This document shows, one piece after another, positions 1 to 8,954 of a DNA stretch of 16,856 bases. The number at the start of each line of letters is the position of its first letter. The first letter of the stretch is position 1. The notes beneath the pieces are model-generated. The model was not told the origin of the DNA. It did not search any database and saw only the letters and a program-made list of their open reading frames with translations. The stretch covers positions 1-16,856 of the forward strand of contig CAKPGS010000028.1 in the NCBI GenBank assembly GCA_934155165.1. Direction: 5' to 3'. The DNA comes from an uncultured Clostridia bacterium (GTDB lineage Bacteria; Bacillota; Clostridia; TANB77; CAG-508). Made by a program: the position numbers and the translations under genes.

Positions 1-1690
1 TATTTACATCTCCTATAATTACTTGATCCTGTGTTCCTGGTATACTACCTAACTCACTATTTTTTATTCCTACTTTTAGAATTTTTAAATAATTATCTAT
101 AGAAGTTTTTTCATCTCCGAATACTAAATTTAGTTCATCAAAAATATTCATTAAAATGTTCCAACCAGAAATATATTCATTGCTTATATCTATTAATCCT
201 AATTCTTGTAGTTTTTCTGCCTTTTGGTTTAAGGTTTTATCTACATTCATTTCTAATAAATAATTATATAAATTTTCCGTTATTGCTTTTACAGTTTTAT
301 TTTTATTTATTTCAGCTTTGAACTTTAAAATAGGATTTACTATTTGCTCACGAATTTCATTTAATCTTTGTACATTTTTTTCATCTTCTTCGTTTCTAAT
401 TCCATAATTCCATTCTTTTTCATACCATTTTTTGCCTTTTATTCCCCAAGCTACACAATATTTTTCTAAGCTAAAAATGTCATCATTATCAAGCCATAAA
501 AAGCCTGATTTTATATAATTAAACATTGCTTCAAATGACCAATTTTTTGTATATATTTCAAATAATGATACTATAAATTTTATAACTAAATTTTGATTTA
601 AGTTTCTTTTTTCATCCATAAAATATGGAATATTATATTTATTAAAAATTACTTTAATTAAGCTTGAATATGTATCTAAATTTTTTGTTATAACTGAAAA
701 ATCGCTATACTGTATATTTTCTTTTTGCATTGTTTTTATAATTTCCTGTGCAATATTTTCAATTTCTGAATACTGATTTTTAGCAAGCATTAAATTTATA
801 TTATTTACTTTTTCTTTATATTCTTCGTAAGGCACTGCATATAAATTTTTTTCTAGGTGTTCTAATTCTTTATTTTTAAATCTTTTTGCTTCTTTTAAAT
901 TTATTGTCTCAACTTTTATATTCTTTTCTTTGCTTATATCTAAAATTTTTTGTATTGTTTTTTTATTATCATAAAAAATATCTGTATCAGGATTTGTTGA
1001 CTGTTCTAAATTATCACTACAAATAGTTATTGTAACTTCTTCTGCAACATCAATTAATTTTGAAATTATAGAATATTCCTGTGTTGTAAATCCTGCAAAT
1101 TCGTCTATATATATGCAAGAATTATTATATTCGTTTGTATAATTTATTTTCTCTGAAAGTATTGTTAATAAATCATTTTCATCTATATATTTATCTTCTA
1201 TTTTTTCGTTATAACCTTTGTACGAAATTATAATATCTGTTAATTTTCTTCTTAAATATTCGTCCTCTATATTTTCTAATTCTTCTTCTAAATCTGCTAA
1301 AGTAACATTATGTTTTTTTAATTCTGTAATAGCATTTGCTACAACCTCAATATTTTCATCTGATTTATTTAAGAAATTTAAGCTTTTTTTATTCTTGTGT
1401 AAAATGCTATAAATTAACATAGATTTTCCACAATTACTTAAAGTAACCTGTGTAGAACCGCCTACTTCATTTAAAATTCTATATGCCATTCTATTAAAAG
1501 TTATAACCTCTGTATTTGTTATAGCTTTTGTATCTATTGTATCCATTAATTTTCTTTCAGCAGTAAAAGAAAATTGCTCTGGAGTAATTATATATATTTT
1601 TTTATTTTCATTTATCTTATTTTTTACTTCTTTAAAGCAATACTCTGTTTTTCCTGTTCCAGACTTGCCATAAACAATTTTTAATCCCAT
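1..1690 (-). CDS. addB: AddB, helicase-nuclease subunit B (3' end outside window)
   Basis: The reading frame is open from the ATG at 1690 to the window edge, giving the first 563 residues. AddB is the partner of AddA in the AddAB enzyme, which resects double-strand breaks to Chi-like sites for RecA-dependent repair. The N-terminus begins MGLKIVYGKSGTGKT, with a Walker A motif at residues 8-15. It is followed by the family patterns ITPEQFSF, EVITFNRMAYRILNEVGG and GKSMLIYSIL, then YIDEFAGFT near residue 190 and IPYFMDEKR near 360, and near 550 GSIPGTQDQVIIGDVN, as expected for the central helicase-like region. The Fe-S cluster nuclease domain would lie beyond the window. AGGTGAG sits seven bases before the ATG. 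A hairpin separates the gene from the upstream penicillin-binding protein gene, so it may have its own promoter or depend on readthrough. No addA is visible; it would be expected just downstream, outside the window. Confidence 0.93.
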   Translation of the reverse strand, partial: MGLKIVYGKSGTGKTEYCFKEVKNKINENKKIYIITPEQFSFTAERKLMDTIDTKAITNTEVITFNRMAYRILNEVGGSTQVTLSNCGKSMLIYSILHKNKKSLNFLNKSDENIEVVANAITELKKHNVTLADLEEELENIEDEYLRRKLTDIIISYKGYNEKIEDKYIDENDLLTILSEKINYTNEYNNSCIYIDEFAGFTTQEYSIISKLIDVAEEVTITICSDNLEQSTNPDTDIFYDNKKTIQKILDISKEKNIKVETINLKEAKRFKNKELEHLEKNLYAVPYEEYKEKVNNINLMLAKNQYSEIENIAQEIIKTMQKENIQYSDFSVITKNLDTYSSLIKVIFNKYNIPYFMDEKRNLNQNLVIKFIVSLFEIYTKNWSFEAMFNYIKSGFLWLDNDDIFSLEKYCVAWGIKGKKWYEKEWNYGIRNEEDEKNVQRLNEIREQIVNPILKFKAEINKNKTVKAITENLYNYLLEMNVDKTLNQKAEKLQELGLIDISNEYISGWNILMNIFDELNLVFGDEKTSIDNYLKILKVGIKNSELGSIPGTQDQVIIGDVN

Positions 1691-1710
1691 AATCTCACCT
1701 GCTTATAAGT

Positions 1711-1744
1711 ATATCAAAAGAGAGCTAGTAAAATCAACTAGCTC
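1711..1744 (-). terminator. Hairpin after the penicillin-binding protein gene
   Basis: A perfect 8-bp stem, GAGCTAGT/ACTAGCTC at 1722-1729 and 1737-1744, has a 7-base loop and is followed on the minus strand by TCTTTTGATAT. It starts 10 bases after the stop codon at 1754. The U-tract is interrupted, so termination may be partial and allow some readthrough into addB. Confidence 0.6.
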
Positions 1745-1753
1745 CATTATCTT

Positions 1754-3757
1754 TTATATTTCTACATAAATTTTATTTGTATTTTTTACTACTATTCCTG
1801 GTTTTGGTAGTTGTTCTTTTATTATTGTTTGTGTTTCGTCTATTTCCTGATTTTCTTCTAGATTATTTATTTCTAATTCCATTTTATATTCTTTTAATTT
1901 TTCCTTTGCCTCTTTTATTGTTACTCCTCTTAATTCTGGCACTGTTACATCAAATATTTCTTCTTCTGTTTCTATTTCTTTGTCTTTTTGTAATTCTAAA
2001 TATGGTAGTACTTCGCTTAGCACTTGGCCTCCTACTGGTGCAGCTATTCCACCTCCTTGGTGACCACCTTCTCCTGTTGGATTATACAGAGTTACAAGTA
2101 TTACAACTTGTGGATCTGTTATTGGGGCTACACCTAAAAATGATGTTACATATTTTCCTGTATTTACACCATCTTCAGAAGTTCCTGTTTTTCCTCCAAC
2201 TGTGTATCCTACTACTTGTGCATTTTTCCCTGTTCCTTCATCTACAACAGATTGCATCATACTTAGCATTTTTTCAGATGTTTCTTTAGATAATATTTGG
2301 TTTCCTTTTTTTATTTCTAAGTCTGTTTTTTCTCCTGTTTTACTATCTATTACTTGTTTTACAACTCTTGGCTGTATTTTATATCCTCCATTTGCTATTG
2401 ATGAAACCGCTGTAACTAATTGTATTGGAGTTATTTCAAACCTTTGCCCAAAACTTACTGTTGCCAGTTCTACTGGTCCCATCTTGTTTTCTGCTAAAAA
2501 TATGCTTTTTGCTTCTCCAGGTAATTCTATTCCTGTTTTTTCTAATAAACCAAATTTCGAAAGATATTCATAATATTTGCTTACACCAATTTTTTGACCT
2601 AATCCTATAAATACTGGATTACATGAATTCATCAGTCCTTGTCTTAAACTTTCTGAGCCATGTGGTCTGTAGTATCTCCAGCATTTAATTCTTGCTCCTG
2701 CAATCGTAATCGAACCTGTACAACAAAACTCTCCTTGCCTATCTATATCTGTTACAATTCCTTCTTCTAATGCAGTTGATGCTGTTATTAATTTAAAGGT
2801 TGAGCCTGGTTCGTATGTATCTGAAATTGCTTTATTTCTCCATACTGCTTGCAACCTTTTATTTTTTTCTGCCTCATCTAAATTTCCCCAGTTATCTATA
2901 TCTTCTTGAATTGTTGGTTCAAATGGTTCATTCAAATTATAATCTGGATATGTTGCCATAGCAAGTACATCACCTGTTTTAGGATTCATTATTACTATGT
3001 TTCCTCCATCTGTACACACATTATCTATACAAGCATTTTCCAAGTATTTCTCTGCAATAGATTGTATTGTCATATCTAAAGATAAAACTATGCTATTTCC
3101 ATCTTCTGCAGGTATATATTCTTCTTTACTTTCTGAAAGATTTCCTCCTGTTGCATCTGAAATTCTCTCAATCTTACCAGCTTTTCCTTTTAAAATATTA
3201 TCAAATTTTGCTTCTATACCATCCAATCCTTGATTATCCCCACCACAAAATCCAATAAATTGTGCTGCTAAATTATTATATGGATAATATCGTTTTGTGT
3301 CTTCATCTATGTTTATTCCTTCTGTTATATCATTTTCATTCATCCATACTCGCAATTTATCTGTTTTTTCTTTTTCTTGTTTTTTTGCAATTGTTTCTAT
3401 AGAACTATTTCTTTTTACCCTTTTTAAAACCTTTTCATAATCAATTTCTAAAATATCACTTAAGGCTCTTGCAACTTTTTCCTTATTTTCTTTTGCAATA
3501 TTGGTAGGATTTACTGTAACTGTTTCTGCTGAACTACTTACAGCAAGCACAACGTTTCCTGTTGCATCATAAATAGTTCCTCTTTTAGGATTTACAGCTC
3601 TTTCTAGACTTTGTTGCTCATATGCTTTTTTTTGCAAATCACTTCCTTGAACAAATTGTATATATGCAATATGAGCAATTAAGGCTAACATTAGCGATAT
3701 AGCACCAATCAAAATCCATCTTATTCTTTTTTTAGTTTTAATAGAAACAGCACGCAT
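1754..3757 (-). CDS. SpoVD/FtsI-like penicillin-binding protein with C-terminal PASTA domain
   Basis: This is a class B (monofunctional) transpeptidase that cross-links peptidoglycan outside the membrane. The 667 residues read as a short basic cytoplasmic start, one membrane anchor (about 14-36), a dimerisation domain with PKRGTIYD (57-64), and the transpeptidase domain. Catalytic motifs are STFK at 319-322 (acylated Ser319), SCN at 378-380 and KTGT at 523-526. A single PASTA domain spans about 604-667. Length and the single PASTA repeat fit the SpoVD/PBP2B group: SpoVD makes spore cortex and FtsI/PBP2B makes the division septum. The gene is not next to mraY/murE here, so the choice between the two cannot be made from context. 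The start is the ATG at 3757, eight bases after AGAGGTGA; that ribosome site lies in a hairpin described separately. It follows the ROK gene by 62 bases. Confidence 0.93.
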   Translation of the reverse strand: MRAVSIKTKKRIRWILIGAISLMLALIAHIAYIQFVQGSDLQKKAYEQQSLERAVNPKRGTIYDATGNVVLAVSSSAETVTVNPTNIAKENKEKVARALSDILEIDYEKVLKRVKRNSSIETIAKKQEKEKTDKLRVWMNENDITEGINIDEDTKRYYPYNNLAAQFIGFCGGDNQGLDGIEAKFDNILKGKAGKIERISDATGGNLSESKEEYIPAEDGNSIVLSLDMTIQSIAEKYLENACIDNVCTDGGNIVIMNPKTGDVLAMATYPDYNLNEPFEPTIQEDIDNWGNLDEAEKNKRLQAVWRNKAISDTYEPGSTFKLITASTALEEGIVTDIDRQGEFCCTGSITIAGARIKCWRYYRPHGSESLRQGLMNSCNPVFIGLGQKIGVSKYYEYLSKFGLLEKTGIELPGEAKSIFLAENKMGPVELATVSFGQRFEITPIQLVTAVSSIANGGYKIQPRVVKQVIDSKTGEKTDLEIKKGNQILSKETSEKMLSMMQSVVDEGTGKNAQVVGYTVGGKTGTSEDGVNTGKYVTSFLGVAPITDPQVVILVTLYNPTGEGGHQGGGIAAPVGGQVLSEVLPYLELQKDKEIETEEEIFDVTVPELRGVTIKEAKEKLKEYKMELEINNLEENQEIDETQTIIKEQLPKPGIVVKNTNKIYVEI

Positions 3758-3764
3758 ATAAAAT

Positions 3765-3798
3765 CACCTCTATCTTTAAATTATATAAGATAAAGGTG
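3765..3798 (-). promoter_or_regulatory. Stem-loop containing the ribosome binding site of the penicillin-binding protein
   Basis: On the minus-strand transcript CACCUUUAUCUU (3787-3798) can pair with AAGAUAGAGGUG (3765-3776), 12 bp with one G-U pair and a 10-base loop. The 3' arm contains the AGAGGUG Shine-Dalgarno sequence, so the folded form would mask it. Read on the plus strand, the stem is followed by six T, so it would also act as a terminator of antisense transcripts. Which role applies is inference. Confidence 0.5.
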
Positions 3799-3819
3799 TT
3801 TTTTATGATTTTTTATTTT

Positions 3820-4722
3820 TTATAAGTTTCCTGCACCAATTATTCCTGCATCATTAAATAGTTTTGCCGTAATTATGTTTATATTGTCTCTTTTGTTAAA
3901 TAGTAGATTTTCTTTTATTATTTTTTCTTTTAAGGGTTCTAATAATATACTTTGATAATATGTAAAACTTCCCCCTATTACTGTTATTTCTGGTTCAAAT
4001 ATATTTATTAAATTTGATATTCCTATTGCTAGGTTTTCTACATATTCATTTATTATTTTTTGTATTTCATCTGTAATTTTTCCTTCTAATTTTGGTAATA
4101 TTTCATAACTTATTGCATTTTGTGGCATTTCTAAACTTTGTGTTAATTTTGCTTTAAAGTTTTTCATTGAACCATATATATCAAAACAACCTACTTTTCC
4201 GCATTTACATTTTTCTCCGCTTTGTTTTATTGACATATGACCTATTTCTAATCCACTATATTTTTGCGGTTCAAATAATTTTCCGTTTATGAATAATGCT
4301 CCTCCAACACCTGTTCCAAGGCATATAAATAAACTACTCTTATATTCTTTCATATTTCCATATAATTTTTCTGCCATTGCAGCACATTTTGCATCGTTTT
4401 TTACTTGTATTTCTGTATTAGGATAGTATTTTTTTAAAGCTTTGCAAATATTATATTCTTGTATTCCTAAATTTACGGCATTTTTTATTATTTGGCCATC
4501 TTCAACAGTTCCTGGAGTTGCTATTCCTATTTTTTTTATATCTGATAAATATATATTTTTTTCTCTTAATAGATTATTTATATTTGATACAATTGCTTCT
4601 TCTATAAATTGTTCTATTTTATTTTTTTCATATATTTGTATTTCTCTTTTTTCTATAATTTCATCTTTTTCCACTAACCCTATTGCTATGTGGCTTCCGC
4701 CTATGTCTATTCCAATATTCAT
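3820..4722 (-). CDS. ROK-family sugar kinase (glucokinase-like)
   Basis: This is a 300-residue cytoplasmic protein of the ROK family, whose kinase members phosphorylate glucose or related sugars with ATP. Visible marks are the phosphate-binding DIGGSHIAIG at 6-15, the ND pair with likely catalytic Asp110, LGTGVGGAL at 135-143, LEIGHMS at 158-164 and the zinc motif C172-x-C174-G-x-x-G-C179. There is no N-terminal helix-turn-helix, so it is a kinase rather than a NagC-type repressor. The acidic residue after the zinc motif is Asp (GCFD) where Glu is usual. The start is taken as the ATG at 4722, since AAAAGGAGA lies seven bases before it; an in-frame TTG at 4743 would place this site inside the coding region. 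The substrate cannot be named. The neighbours are pilus and wall genes, which do not suggest a sugar pathway; a GC-rich palindrome precedes it. Confidence 0.9.
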   Translation of the reverse strand: MNIGIDIGGSHIAIGLVEKDEIIEKREIQIYEKNKIEQFIEEAIVSNINNLLREKNIYLSDIKKIGIATPGTVEDGQIIKNAVNLGIQEYNICKALKKYYPNTEIQVKNDAKCAAMAEKLYGNMKEYKSSLFICLGTGVGGALFINGKLFEPQKYSGLEIGHMSIKQSGEKCKCGKVGCFDIYGSMKNFKAKLTQSLEMPQNAISYEILPKLEGKITDEIQKIINEYVENLAIGISNLINIFEPEITVIGGSFTYYQSILLEPLKEKIIKENLLFNKRDNINIITAKLFNDAGIIGAGNL

Positions 4723-4729
4723 TTGTGTA

Positions 4730-4738
4730 TCTCCTTTT
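4730..4738 (-). promoter_or_regulatory. Ribosome binding site deciding the ROK start
   Basis: AAAAGGAGA ends seven bases before the ATG at 4722. This rules against the longer frame from TTG 4743, which would encode the site itself as residues Lys-Gly-Asp. Confidence 0.85.
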
Positions 4739-4744
4739 AACAAA

Positions 4745-4761
4745 GGCGACCAATGGTCGCC
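4745..4761. repeat. GC-rich 7-bp palindrome upstream of the ROK gene
   Basis: GGCGACC-AAT-GGTCGCC is a perfect hairpin of nearly pure G/C in otherwise about 75% AT DNA. It is followed on the plus strand by CCTACA, giving TGTAGGGGCGACC on the minus strand. From memory, this resembles dispersed palindromes found in many copies in gut bacterial genomes. On the minus strand it is followed by TTTGTT and could also weaken readthrough from pilC. Confidence 0.6.
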
Positions 4762-4804
4762 CCTACATTATTTATATTATTTCTTGCAAAATCTTATATA
4801 AATC

Positions 4805-6160
4805 CTAAACACCTGCGGCATCAAATAAGAAGTTACCCATATATACTTGTAGTGCTGGTACTAATATAACTAGAACGAAGAATACTAATACAACACCAAC
4901 TAGAGCTTGTATTATTTGTGGCATTATTGCCATAATTTTTTGCATTATTTGTTCTATATCCATTTCCATGTATTCAACTAGTTTTTCCATCATTTCTGCT
5001 AAGTCTGTTTGCATACCTATTTTTAACATTTCTGTTATCATTGATGATGCAAGTCCAGATTTTTCAAATGGTTCAATCCATGAGGTACCCATTATTATGT
5101 TGTTTATCGCTGTTTCTATTATTGAAAGTAATACATAATTTGATACAACGTTTTTGGCTACTTCCAAAGAATCTTGTATTCTCATTCCATTTTGTAAATT
5201 TAAAAGCATTGCTTTCATAAATCTTGAAAAATCTATTGCAAAATTCAATTCTCCAAAAACAGGCATCTTATATTTAAACAAATGAAAATTATATTTACCT
5301 TTTGGAGTATTTATATAATATATTAGTCCTGCGACAGCCCCTATGATTACAACTGTAGGGATTAACCAGTATTGTTCTATTAATTCAACAACATGCTTAA
5401 ACCACAGTGTGGCAGCTGGTAATTGTGCACTACTTCCTACAGATTGGTAAACTCCTTCTACAACTGGTATACCAAATTTTGTTCCAACTACTAATAATAT
5501 TAAAAGTAGTACAATCAAAGCAACATTTGGTATAACCATTTTTTTAACTCTTTTATTTAAGTCGTCCGAATCTTCTAGATATTTTACTGCTTGTTGCAAA
5601 GATTGTTCCATAGAACCTGAAAGCTCTCCAACCTTTATCATATTTATATAAATGTATGGAAATACATTTGAATAATATTCCATAGTTGTAAACATATTTT
5701 CACCAGATTCTAGCCCTGCTAAAATATCTTCAAGTATTCCCTTAAATGTCCAGTTTTCTGTACTTTGTATTATTGTTGTTAGTGCATGTATATTGTTAAA
5801 GTTAGCCTTTTTTAATAAATAAAAATTTTCTGTAAATATAAGCAAATCTCTTGTGGTTATTTTTTGATTTGCATTTAAGGTAATCATTAATTTTTCTTTT
5901 AAAGTAAATCCTTTTACATTTTGTTGCATTATACTTGCAGTATTTACATTTTTCATTATTTGGCTAATGTCTGAAACATTTTTTCTTTCTTTTTTTGTTT
6001 TTTTTGAATTTAATATTAGTCCTCTAACAGGCATAATACTAATCGGCATAAGATTATTTCTTTTCAATCTTTGAACTACAGAATGCTTATTTGTTTCTTC
6101 TATTTTATTTTTTACTACTAGGCCACTTTCTGTAACAGCCTTATATGCAAATACAGGCAT
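4805..6160 (-). CDS. pilC: PilC, T4P inner-membrane platform protein (GspF family)
   Basis: PilC is the polytopic membrane protein against which PilB and PilT turn to add or remove pilins. The 451 residues start with the typical MPVFAYKAVTESG and the short N-terminal region seen in PilC proteins. Two T2SSF domains follow at about 102-229 and 308-434, with membrane segments near 208-228, 264-283 and 418-438. The repeated signature appears as YINMIKVGELSGSMEQSL (171-188) and MLKIGMQTDLAEMMEKL (378-394), the second with Gln-Thr-Asp in place of Glu-x-Gly. The length is slightly above the usual 400 residues because of a Lys/Asn-rich insert at about 50-100. AAGGAGGA overlaps the stop codon of pilT, and only 14 bases separate the two genes. 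This is the last gene of the motor block. Confidence 0.95.
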   Translation of the reverse strand: MPVFAYKAVTESGLVVKNKIEETNKHSVVQRLKRNNLMPISIMPVRGLILNSKKTKKERKNVSDISQIMKNVNTASIMQQNVKGFTLKEKLMITLNANQKITTRDLLIFTENFYLLKKANFNNIHALTTIIQSTENWTFKGILEDILAGLESGENMFTTMEYYSNVFPYIYINMIKVGELSGSMEQSLQQAVKYLEDSDDLNKRVKKMVIPNVALIVLLLILLVVGTKFGIPVVEGVYQSVGSSAQLPAATLWFKHVVELIEQYWLIPTVVIIGAVAGLIYYINTPKGKYNFHLFKYKMPVFGELNFAIDFSRFMKAMLLNLQNGMRIQDSLEVAKNVVSNYVLLSIIETAINNIIMGTSWIEPFEKSGLASSMITEMLKIGMQTDLAEMMEKLVEYMEMDIEQIMQKIMAIMPQIIQALVGVVLVFFVLVILVPALQVYMGNFLFDAAGV

Positions 6161-6174
6161 ATAAGTTTTCCTCC

Positions 6175-7281
6175 TTAATTTGTTCTACCTCTTTTTATTT
6201 TTAATTGCATAATTGTTCTATTTAATACTTCAATATTTTTTTCTTCTATTTGTGATTTTGCTTGCTCAAGAGTTATTCTTTCATCTACAAATAATTCTGC
6301 TAAAGAATTTATAATTCCTATACTTCCCTTATCTGCTCCACTTTGTATAGCATCTTCTATTTCAGATACACTTATTTTATCTTTTCTAATAATACCTGCA
6401 ACAATATTATCTACTACCATAACTTCTGGAAGTAGTGCTAAACCGCCTTTTGTATCTGGCAATAGTCTTTGAGAAACAACTAATTTTAGAACTGATGATA
6501 ATAAGTATTTAATTGATGCCTGATCTCTAACTTCATAGAAGTTTATCATTCTATCTATTGTTTCTGCGCAAGATTTTGTATGCAAAGTTCCAATTACCAA
6601 GTGTCCAGATTCTGCCATTTCTATTCCTGCTTCCATTGTTTCTTTATCTCTAATCTCCCCTATTACAAGAATATCGCAATCCTCTCTTAATGAGTTTTTA
6701 ACACCATCGCTAAAAGTTAGAACATCTCTTCCTTCTCCCACTTCTTTTTGAACTATCATAGACTTTTTACTATGGTGTCTAAATTCAACTGGGTTTTCTA
6801 ATGTAAGAATTTTTCTATTTTGATTTTCGTTTATATGGTTTATTAAAGCATTGAGTGTTGTTGTTTTACCAGAGTTTGTTTTACCAGTAACCAAAATTAA
6901 TCCTTGTGGTTGGTATGTCATACGTCTCACAACATCTGGAACTCCTAAATCTTCGTATCTTGGAAGTGTACTTTTTATAAGTCTTAAAGTAAAAACAGGA
7001 ACTTCATTTGCTATAGAAACATTTACTCTTAAACGGATGTCTTTATATTCATAAGAAGCATCTAATTTTTTCGTTCTTCTATATACTTCATCTTTCTCCA
7101 CATTTCCTCTAATTAAATAATCATATATTTCGCTCATGTCATCTGGAGTTAATACATCCATTTCTTCAATAGGTTCTAATCTTCTACGAATTCTAAGCAT
7201 TGGTTTTAATTCATTTATTAAATGTATATCAGATGCATCTTTTTCAATAGCAACATCTAACACTTTATCCATATTTACCAT
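6175..7281 (-). CDS. pilT: PilT-type retraction ATPase of the T4P
   Basis: A hexameric cytoplasmic ATPase of the GspE/PilT superfamily; PilT members depolymerise the pilus. The 368 residues are the PilT length and lack the N-terminal extension and zinc motif of PilB. Motifs in order: ASDIHL (16-21), Walker A GKTNSGKT (133-140), Asp box LTLENPVEF (159-167), Walker B ILVIGEIRD (204-212) and His box GHLVIGTLHT (226-235). The Walker A has Lys-Thr-Asn where Pro-Thr-Gly is usual, and the Asp box has ENP instead of EDP; the nucleotide-binding Lys139 and the Walker B Glu remain. The start is the ATG at 7281, with AAGGAGGAA overlapping the pilB stop 12 bases away, so the genes are surely cotranscribed. 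A second extension ATPase is a less likely alternative. Confidence 0.92.
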   Translation of the reverse strand: MVNMDKVLDVAIEKDASDIHLINELKPMLRIRRRLEPIEEMDVLTPDDMSEIYDYLIRGNVEKDEVYRRTKKLDASYEYKDIRLRVNVSIANEVPVFTLRLIKSTLPRYEDLGVPDVVRRMTYQPQGLILVTGKTNSGKTTTLNALINHINENQNRKILTLENPVEFRHHSKKSMIVQKEVGEGRDVLTFSDGVKNSLREDCDILVIGEIRDKETMEAGIEMAESGHLVIGTLHTKSCAETIDRMINFYEVRDQASIKYLLSSVLKLVVSQRLLPDTKGGLALLPEVMVVDNIVAGIIRKDKISVSEIEDAIQSGADKGSIGIINSLAELFVDERITLEQAKSQIEEKNIEVLNRTIMQLKIKRGRTN

Positions 7282-7293
7282 TTTATTTCCTCC

Positions 7294-8922
7294 TTAGTAT
7301 ATCACAAGTTTATTATTTAATTCATCTAAGGTTGTTATACCATCAACAACTTTTTGAATTCCATCTGTTATTAGTGGCTTATAGCCATATTTAGCAGCTT
7401 CTCTTTTTATTTCTAATGTAGATTTATTTTCTACAATTAATTGTTTTATTTCTTCATTTAAAACTAGTTGCTCAAATATACCTATTCTCTCATAGTATCC
7501 TGTTTGATTGCAATAATTACATCCAATTACATCATATGTTTTTTTGCCTTCTAAATTGTATTCTACTCCATATCTATCGCCAATTCTTTTTATAATTTCT
7601 CTTTCTTTCTCATTAAAGTCTCTTTCTTTTGAACAATTTGGACAAATTTTTCTAACCAATCTTTGTGATACAGATGTTGCAAGTGTACTTGCTATATCAT
7701 AATTAGACACACCAAATTTTCTAAGTCTTGTAATTACTTCTATTGCATCTATTGTATGAATTGTTGATAAAACATAATGTCCTGTTTGACCAGATTGCAT
7801 TGCAATTTCTGCTGTTTCGTTGTCTCTTATTTCTCCAACTAAAATTATATCTGGATCTTGTCTTAAAACTGTTCTTAAAGAATCTGAAAAGCTTGTTCTT
7901 TCATCTATTTCTATTTGATTTAAACCTGGTATACGTATTTCAACAGGATCTTCTATTGTAGTTATATTAATTTCTGGTGCATTTAGATAATCTATTATGC
8001 TATATAATGTAGTTGTTTTACCCTCACCTGTTGGTGCAGCAACAACAACAATAGAATTTCTCTTATTGAAACATTCATTTAATATTTTTTCATCATTTGG
8101 AAATCCTAATTCAAATATTCCTTTAATGGTTTGATCCTTTTTTAATAATCTTAAAACAAATTTTTCACCATATATATTTTTCTGTGAAGATACACGAATG
8201 TTATAATCTGGGTACATTGTTATTCTACCATCTTGTGATTCTTGCTTTTCTTGATGCATTTCTGATATTGCCTTTAATCTACCAATTAAATGATTTTGTT
8301 TATCTTTATCAATTTCAGCAACAGTTATAAGTTCTCCATCTATTCTATAACGAATTCTTATTTTATCTTCCTCTGGCTCTATATGAATATCACTTGTTCT
8401 TTTATCTATTGCTGTTTTTATAATACTATCTACAAGTGCGGTTATATCATTTTCCGCACTCATATTTTCAGATATTTTTCCTTCAAAGGAATCTAAAATA
8501 TTATTTATATTTTCTTCAAAGGTTATATATTTTTCCATAACTAAGCCTTTGTTTAGAAGCATTAGTCTTATGTTCTCCATTGATCTTCTGTTTATTGTAC
8601 TTGAAAAACATACTTTTATTTTTCCTGGTTCAACTTCAAATGGAACAGCTTTGTTTTGTCTTGCAACATCAAGCGAAATATAATCCTGTACATTAATACC
8701 TACTTTATCAGGAGTTAAAAGTATTCCTTTTTCTCCTTCAATATCTGCTATAGCATTTATTAAAACTTGAGAATCACATACCTTCAATATGTTTAAAATT
8801 TCCCCTAATTTTTGATCTGAATGTTGTTTTTGATATGCTAAAGCCTTTTCAATATCACTTTCTGTTACAATACCTCTTCTAACCAATTCTATTCCTATAG
8901 GTTGTCTACGCTTTATGTCCAT
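7294..8922 (-). CDS. pilB: PilB, T4P extension ATPase (GspE family)
   Basis: PilB drives pilin polymerisation from the cytoplasmic side of PilC. The 542 residues contain an N-terminal GspE/MshEN-like domain (about 1-150, starting with LVRRGIVTESDIEKAL) and TSDIHIEP at 176-183. The ATPase core has Walker A APTGEGKT (296-303), Asp box TTIEDPVE (321-328), Walker B DIILVGEIRD (358-367) and His box GHYVLSTIHT (381-390). The zinc-binding cysteines C427-x2-C430 and C468-x2-C471 mark assembly ATPases and distinguish it from PilT. Ala and Glu replace the usual Gly and Ser in the Walker A without touching Lys302-Thr303. The ATG at 8922 is preceded by GAGGAAAGGAGCG. It follows a small minor pilin gene by 32 bases and begins the pilB-pilT-pilC block. 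Confidence 0.96.
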   Translation of the reverse strand: MDIKRRQPIGIELVRRGIVTESDIEKALAYQKQHSDQKLGEILNILKVCDSQVLINAIADIEGEKGILLTPDKVGINVQDYISLDVARQNKAVPFEVEPGKIKVCFSSTINRRSMENIRLMLLNKGLVMEKYITFEENINNILDSFEGKISENMSAENDITALVDSIIKTAIDKRTSDIHIEPEEDKIRIRYRIDGELITVAEIDKDKQNHLIGRLKAISEMHQEKQESQDGRITMYPDYNIRVSSQKNIYGEKFVLRLLKKDQTIKGIFELGFPNDEKILNECFNKRNSIVVVAAPTGEGKTTTLYSIIDYLNAPEINITTIEDPVEIRIPGLNQIEIDERTSFSDSLRTVLRQDPDIILVGEIRDNETAEIAMQSGQTGHYVLSTIHTIDAIEVITRLRKFGVSNYDIASTLATSVSQRLVRKICPNCSKERDFNEKEREIIKRIGDRYGVEYNLEGKKTYDVIGCNYCNQTGYYERIGIFEQLVLNEEIKQLIVENKSTLEIKREAAKYGYKPLITDGIQKVVDGITTLDELNNKLVIY

Positions 8923-8954
8923 TTTATCGCTCCTTTCCTCTTTTGTATAAAATT

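Noticed and set aside
1777..2289. A plus-strand open frame of 170 codons rich in Leu and Phe
   Set aside because: It is antisense to the well-supported transpeptidase gene. Leu/Phe-rich antisense frames appear throughout because the coding strand is A-rich.
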